Positions 59,925 through 64,000 of a DNA stretch of 64,000 nucleotides are shown here, piece after piece. The translations under genes were made by a program, and so were the position numbers. The notes under the pieces were generated by a model that saw only the letters and a list, made by a program, of their open reading frames with translations, was not told where the DNA came from and did no database searches. Position 1 is the first letter of the stretch. Every line of letters starts with the position of its first letter. The stretch is from NCBI RefSeq assembly GCF_030410045.1, contig NZ_JAUFRA010000005.1, positions 710,739-774,738 of the forward strand, given 5' to 3'. The stretch comes from Marivivens donghaensis. Lineage in GTDB: Bacteria > Pseudomonadota > Alphaproteobacteria > Rhodobacterales > Rhodobacteraceae.

Positions 59925-62075
59925 ATGACCTTTAAATCCGTCTGCATTACGTCGATCCTCGCTTTGGCTGCTGGCCAAGCATCGGCAGAGATGAACTTTA
60001 ACCGCATCGCATCGTTTGCGACGCCGCATAACAACGCCGATGCCTCTGCAGAATCCTCTGCCGAAATCATCGCCGCGTCTGACGATGGCATGACATTAAT
60101 CTATACCGACAGCCCGCTGGGCGTTGTTGGTCTGATCGACATCACTGACGCGACAAACCCGCAGGCCAAAGGCAAAGTGGACGTGGGCGGAGAGCCGACC
60201 TCTGTAACCGTCGTCGGCAACACCGCTTACGTTGCGGTGAACACTTCTGAATCTTACACCAATCCGTCGGGCAAGCTGGTTTCTGTAAACCTCTCTGACG
60301 GTTCAGTCACTGGTGAATGCGACCTCGGCGGTCAGCCTGACTCGACCGCGCACACCCACGCTGGCGATATGGTAACGGTCGCTATCGAAAACGAACGTGA
60401 CGAAGACCTCGGCGACGGTCGCGTTGGCCAGATGCCTGCCGGCTACATGGTCACCGTTGGTCTTTCTGGCGATGCATTGGCTTGCGATAGCCTCGTAAAA
60501 ATCGACGTCTCTGGCCTCAGCGACATCGCACCCGAAGATCCAGAGCCCGAGTTCGTCGACGTCAACAGCCTCGGCGAAATCGCCGTCACAATGCAGGAAA
60601 ACAACTCGATCGTTATCCTGAACGCTGACGGTTCGGTTCAGAACGAATTCTCGGCTGGTTCTGTTGATCTGGTCAATATCGACGCAACCGACGAACGCGG
60701 CGCGCTGATCTTTAACGAAAGCCAGCCTGGTCGCCTACGCGAGCCCGATGGCCTTCAGTGGATCGACGACAACCACGTTATGATCGCAAACGAAGGCGAC
60801 ATGGACGGCGGTTCGCGTTCGGTCACAGTGTTCCACAAAGACGGCACTTTGGTTTGGGAATCTGGCAACGCCTTTGAAACCCCGATCATCCAAGCAGGCC
60901 ACTACCCAGACAAACGTTCCGATGCCAAAGGCGTTGAGCCTGAAGGCATGGAAGTCGCGACCTTTGGCGACACCACCTACGCCTTTATCCTGTCGGAACG
61001 CGCCTCGACCATCACCGTCTACGACGTGACCGACGCGACCAACCCTGTATTTAAACAGGTTCTGCCGTCGGGTATTTCGCCTGAGGGCGCGATTGCAATC
61101 CCAGAGCGCGGCCTTCTTGCTACCGCGAACGAAGTTGACCTTGGCGAAGACGGCGCAGCACGTGCACACGTCATGATCTACGAACTTCAGGACGCACCAG
61201 CAGCTTACCCGCAGCTGACCTCTGAAGGCGCTGACGAACTGATCGGTTGGGGCGCAATCTCTGGCATGGTCGCTGACGAAGACGGGATGATCTACGCCGT
61301 CAACGACAGCTTCTATGGCTACCAGCCGCGCATCTTCACCATCGACCCGAGCCAAACACCTGCTCGTATCATCGCAGCAACTGACGTGACCCGCGCAGGC
61401 TATCCGGCGCAGAAGATGGACATGGAAGGCATCACGCTGGACGGCGAAGGCGGTTTTTGGATCGCATCCGAAGGCCGCACCGACCGTCTGGTTCCCCACG
61501 CGATCTACCACGTGAAGGCCAACGGCCAGATCAAAGAAGAAATCGCACTTCCAGCAGAGCTTCTGGCTGTTGAAAAACGCTTTGGTTTTGAAGGCATCAC
61601 TCTGGTCGGCGACACCCTTTGGATGGCCGTTCAGCGCGAGTGGGCTGACGACGACAAAGGCTTTGTGAAACTGGTGTCGTATAACACCACCACCGAGGAA
61701 TGGGGCGCAGTTCGCTATCCGCTGGACGCGGTTAAAACGGGCTGGATCGGCCTGTCGGAAATTCAGGCTCACGGCGACTACGTTTACCTGATCGAACGCG
61801 ACAACCAGATCGGTGAGAATGCTGTCGTAAAGCAAGTGACCCGCGTTGCTCTGTCCGAAATGGTGCCTGCACCACTGGGCGGCGACCTGCCGGTTGTTAC
61901 CAAAGAAGTCGTCTACGACCTGATCCCTGATCTGGCATCGAACGGCGGCTACGTTGTCGACAAGATCGAAGGCATGGCAATCATGCAAGACGGCACCACA
62001 TGGATGTCGACCGACAACGACGGCGTTGATGATAGCTCGGGCGAGACGTTCTTCTGGTCGATCGGCCAGTTCTAA
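59925..62075 (+). CDS. exported esterase-like/phytase-like propeller protein
   Basis: A 716-residue protein with a signal peptide (about 1-22, GQASAEM). The first half is a choice-of-anchor/propeller domain with YTDSPLGVVGLIDITDATNP and EGMEVATFGDTTYAFILSER. The second half has the phytase-like pattern GMVADEDGMIYAVNDSFYG, MEGITLDGEGGFWIASEGR, GFEGITLVGDTLWMAVQ and VDKIEGMAI. Relatives are annotated as esterase-like activity of phytase. It is divergent from phnC and may share phosphate control, releasing phosphate from organic esters. Activity is not proven by sequence. Confidence 0.75.
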   Translation: MTFKSVCITSILALAAGQASAEMNFNRIASFATPHNNADASAESSAEIIAASDDGMTLIYTDSPLGVVGLIDITDATNPQAKGKVDVGGEPTSVTVVGNTAYVAVNTSESYTNPSGKLVSVNLSDGSVTGECDLGGQPDSTAHTHAGDMVTVAIENERDEDLGDGRVGQMPAGYMVTVGLSGDALACDSLVKIDVSGLSDIAPEDPEPEFVDVNSLGEIAVTMQENNSIVILNADGSVQNEFSAGSVDLVNIDATDERGALIFNESQPGRLREPDGLQWIDDNHVMIANEGDMDGGSRSVTVFHKDGTLVWESGNAFETPIIQAGHYPDKRSDAKGVEPEGMEVATFGDTTYAFILSERASTITVYDVTDATNPVFKQVLPSGISPEGAIAIPERGLLATANEVDLGEDGAARAHVMIYELQDAPAAYPQLTSEGADELIGWGAISGMVADEDGMIYAVNDSFYGYQPRIFTIDPSQTPARIIAATDVTRAGYPAQKMDMEGITLDGEGGFWIASEGRTDRLVPHAIYHVKANGQIKEEIALPAELLAVEKRFGFEGITLVGDTLWMAVQREWADDDKGFVKLVSYNTTTEEWGAVRYPLDAVKTGWIGLSEIQAHGDYVYLIERDNQIGENAVVKQVTRVALSEMVPAPLGGDLPVVTKEVVYDLIPDLASNGGYVVDKIEGMAIMQDGTTWMSTDNDGVDDSSGETFFWSIGQF

Positions 62076-62097
62076 GATCGCCATATCCAGAAACACG

Positions 62098-62125
62098 AAA
62101 AGGGGCGCAACCGCGCCCCTTTTTG
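62098..62125 (+). terminator. terminator of the phytase-like gene
   Basis: GGGGCGC and GCGCCCC pair across AACC, extended by AAAA/TTTT, followed by TTTTT. It lies 23 bases behind the gene, and its A-rich left flank also allows it to end the convergent SDR gene. Confidence 0.9.
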
Positions 62126-62141
62126 CTACTTCTGTCTGCCG

Positions 62142-62903
62142 TTATCGCGGCGGCAGACGCGTCGCCCCATCTAGACGGATCACTTCACCGTTCAGATATG
62201 GGTTCTCGATGATCTGGCTGACCAAGAGGCCAAACTCGTCCGGCTGCCCGAGACGCGCTGGGTGCGGCACGTTTTTAATGATCGCGTCAGTGACCTCTGT
62301 CGGTAGGCTCATCATCATTGGCGTGCCGAACAAACCGGGTGCAATCGCCATGACACGCACGGCCGATTGCGCCAGTTCACGCGCCAGCGGTAGACACATC
62401 GACGCCACGCCACCCTTTGACGCCGAATAGGCCGCCTGCCCCACTTGACCATCCTGATAGGCTGCGGACGAGGTGTTGATGATCACGCCACGCTCACCAT
62501 TTTCGAGTAACGGCAGGTCCATCATCGCCCGCGTCGCATAAGACATCACGTTGAATGTGCCAATCAGGTTGACGCGGATCACACGCTCGAACAGGTCGAC
62601 GGCTAGTTTACCTTCACGCCCCACCATGCGAGCAGCATTCGCAATGCCAGCGCAATTCACAACGACACGTGGTGCGCCAAGTTGAGATACGATGGTATCA
62701 ATGGCGGCTTCGACCTCCGCGGCATCGCCCACATCAACCTGAACTGATAGACCTCCCACCTCGGACGCGACCGCTGCCCCTGCAGCACCGTCAAAGTCCA
62801 GAATCCCGATCTTTGCGCCTTTGGATGCCAAATACCGCGCCGTTGCCGCACCTAGACCACTGCCGCCACCTGTTACGATGGCCACCTGCCCCGAAATATC
62901 CAT
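62142..62903 (-). CDS. SDR-family dehydrogenase (3-hydroxyacyl-CoA dehydrogenase type 2-like)
   Basis: A 253-residue short-chain dehydrogenase: TGGGSGLG (NAD motif, residue 12), NCAGIANA (about 85), catalytic serine in INTSSAAY, YSASKGG with the YxxxK pair (about 155), and PGLFGTPM. The LLENGERGVIINTSS form and overall layout resemble HSD10-type 3-hydroxyacyl-CoA dehydrogenases. The ATG at 62903 begins MDISGQVAIVT. The substrate is not settled by sequence. Confidence 0.82.
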   Translation of the reverse strand: MDISGQVAIVTGGGSGLGAATARYLASKGAKIGILDFDGAAGAAVASEVGGLSVQVDVGDAAEVEAAIDTIVSQLGAPRVVVNCAGIANAARMVGREGKLAVDLFERVIRVNLIGTFNVMSYATRAMMDLPLLENGERGVIINTSSAAYQDGQVGQAAYSASKGGVASMCLPLARELAQSAVRVMAIAPGLFGTPMMMSLPTEVTDAIIKNVPHPARLGQPDEFGLLVSQIIENPYLNGEVIRLDGATRLPPR

Positions 62904-62994
62904 AAAGTCCTCCCTCAAACATCCCGCTTATTAGGTCGCCCAAGTATTTGGGGTTCAATAGTTTCCTAACGTTACGGAAAGGAAACCTTGGCGG

Positions 62995-63690
62995 TCAAAT
63001 CGACGCACCGATCGTCAGTGAAATCGGTTCAAGCCCGTCGATCCCACCGCTAATCACATCACCTGGGACGACGGGTCCGACACCTTCTGGTGTGCCCGTT
63101 AGGATCACATCGCCAGCACGAAGGTGATAATATTTGGACAGATCAGCAACTATGTCTGCCACCTTGTGAACAAGCAAGGAGAGCGACGAGTCCTGTTTAA
63201 GGTCGCCGTTAACCGACAAATGGATGCGCTGATCGGCGGGCGTAAAATCAGTTGCCTTGGTGATGGTGGAAAACACAGCAGACTGTTCAACGTCCTTGCC
63301 CAAGTCCCAAGGCCGCTGTTTCACCCGTTCTTTCAGCTGCAAATCGCGGCGCGTCATGTCGAGCGCACAGCAATACCCATATATCGCAGCAACCGCCTCA
63401 TCAGGCGTTGCTCGAGCAACGTCCGACCCGATGACCAAGGCCAATTCCATTTCGTAATGGTAATTTTCAGTACCCAGCGGATAAGCCGCCGTCGTACCCG
63501 ACAGGATCGCAGCAGAGGACGACTTTGTGAAATAGAACGGAGCCTCGCGATCAACCTCATACCCCATCTCTTCGGCATGAGCAGCATAATTGCGCCCGAC
63601 ACAGAAGATACGTCCCACAGGATACTGCGCCGTTTCACCCTTTACGGGGACCGTGAGAGCCTCGGGCAACTGAAACAAGTGAGCGGTCAT
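62995..63690 (-). CDS. fumarylacetoacetate-hydrolase-family protein
   Basis: A 231-residue protein with FCVGRNYAAHAEEMG (about 29), the metal ligands ExE in YEMELALVIG and D in CALDMTRRDLQ, and the closing GDVILTGTPEGVGPV. The family hydrolyses or decarboxylates acylpyruvates and similar diketo acids; acylpyruvase and maleylpyruvate hydrolase are the closest candidates. It lies upstream of the SDR gene on the same strand with a 91-base gap. The 237 bases upstream (63691-63927) hold no supported gene. Confidence 0.85.
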   Translation of the reverse strand: MTAHLFQLPEALTVPVKGETAQYPVGRIFCVGRNYAAHAEEMGYEVDREAPFYFTKSSSAAILSGTTAAYPLGTENYHYEMELALVIGSDVARATPDEAVAAIYGYCCALDMTRRDLQLKERVKQRPWDLGKDVEQSAVFSTITKATDFTPADQRIHLSVNGDLKQDSSLSLLVHKVADIVADLSKYYHLRAGDVILTGTPEGVGPVVPGDVISGGIDGLEPISLTIGASI

Positions 63691-63927
63691 GGGAGGTCCT
63701 GATCTGGAAGGTAAAGGAACGGTGATAGCCTTAGACGTTCAATGTAAAATGATCCTATGAGAACAGGTACATATTTTAGGCCGAAAGAGTGACTCTGGAA
63801 TAGATATTTATAACGAAACTGACGAGCAAAGGCGGTCTAGCGGCGTTACTGCAGCTTTCGATGGGGCAAACGCGGACAGCCCCTTTTTTGGGGTTACTAG
63901 GCACTGAATGTATTGAAGAATTTGTTT

Positions 63928-64000
<73 letters not shown>

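Noticed and set aside
60735..62096. Antisense frame of 453 codons opposite the phytase-like gene
   Set aside because: No motif, rich in C, H, V and R as typical for shadow frames; crosses the terminator region.

Overview
The window is chromosomal DNA of an alphaproteobacterium. Gene content and protein style (S4 of the alphaproteobacterial type, ExbB/OmpA-like pair, Hint-domain protein, DUF2125, paired YdcZ transporters, a complete phn cluster) point to the order Rhodobacterales, probably a marine member of the Roseobacter group. The order is an inference from protein similarity remembered by eye; no search was run.

Layout. (1) 1-10085 is core chromosome: OmpA-like/ExbB-like pair, chaC, DUF2125, tyrC-hisC, ada, rpsD, a Hint protein, an LpxR-like outer-membrane protein and two YdcZ-family membrane proteins. 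(2) A tRNA-Glu gene (10086-10160) is the left edge of a genomic island of about 37 kb. Its 3' end is repeated as a perfect 17-bp direct repeat at 47243-47259, just beyond a tyrosine integrase (45906-47114). (3) 47319-62075 is core again: a GDSL hydrolase, the C-P lyase genes phnGHIJKLNM, divergent phnF, a hexapeptide transferase, the phnCDEE transporter and a phytase-like exported protein. (4) 62142-64000 holds an SDR dehydrogenase, a fumarylacetoacetate-hydrolase-family protein and the cut-off tRNA-fMet.

Inside the island. The left end has a bactofilin, a YecA-like SEC-C protein and several small unknown genes, including an inverted pair of paralogues (12589-13303). Next is an operon for a fructoside-like sugar (LacI repressor, binding protein, two permeases, clan GH-J-like glycosidase, ATPase), bracketed by an IS6-family remnant and an IS6 copy. 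Recombinase-cassette debris, an IS110 element and a decapitated SorC-type regulator follow. The centre is a large divergent locus. The minus-strand half encodes binding protein, two permeases, GH36 alpha-galactosidase, DgoK, DgoA and an SMP-30 lactonase. The plus-strand half encodes IclR, ATPase, galactose dehydrogenase, galactonate dehydratase and GH2 beta-galactosidase. It is followed by glpK-glpD and divergent glpR. The right end carries a family A DNA polymerase, an unknown partner protein, an AlpA-type regulator, another unknown protein and the integrase.

How the genes fit together. The centre of the island encodes uptake of a galactoside, removal of alpha- and beta-linked galactose, complete De Ley-Doudoroff oxidation of galactose to pyruvate and glyceraldehyde-3-phosphate, and phosphorylation and oxidation of glycerol. 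I propose that the natural substrates are galactosylglycerols: floridoside of red algae, or the mono-/digalactosylglycerol head groups of thylakoid galactolipids. This is an inference from gene content; the individual enzyme families are known.
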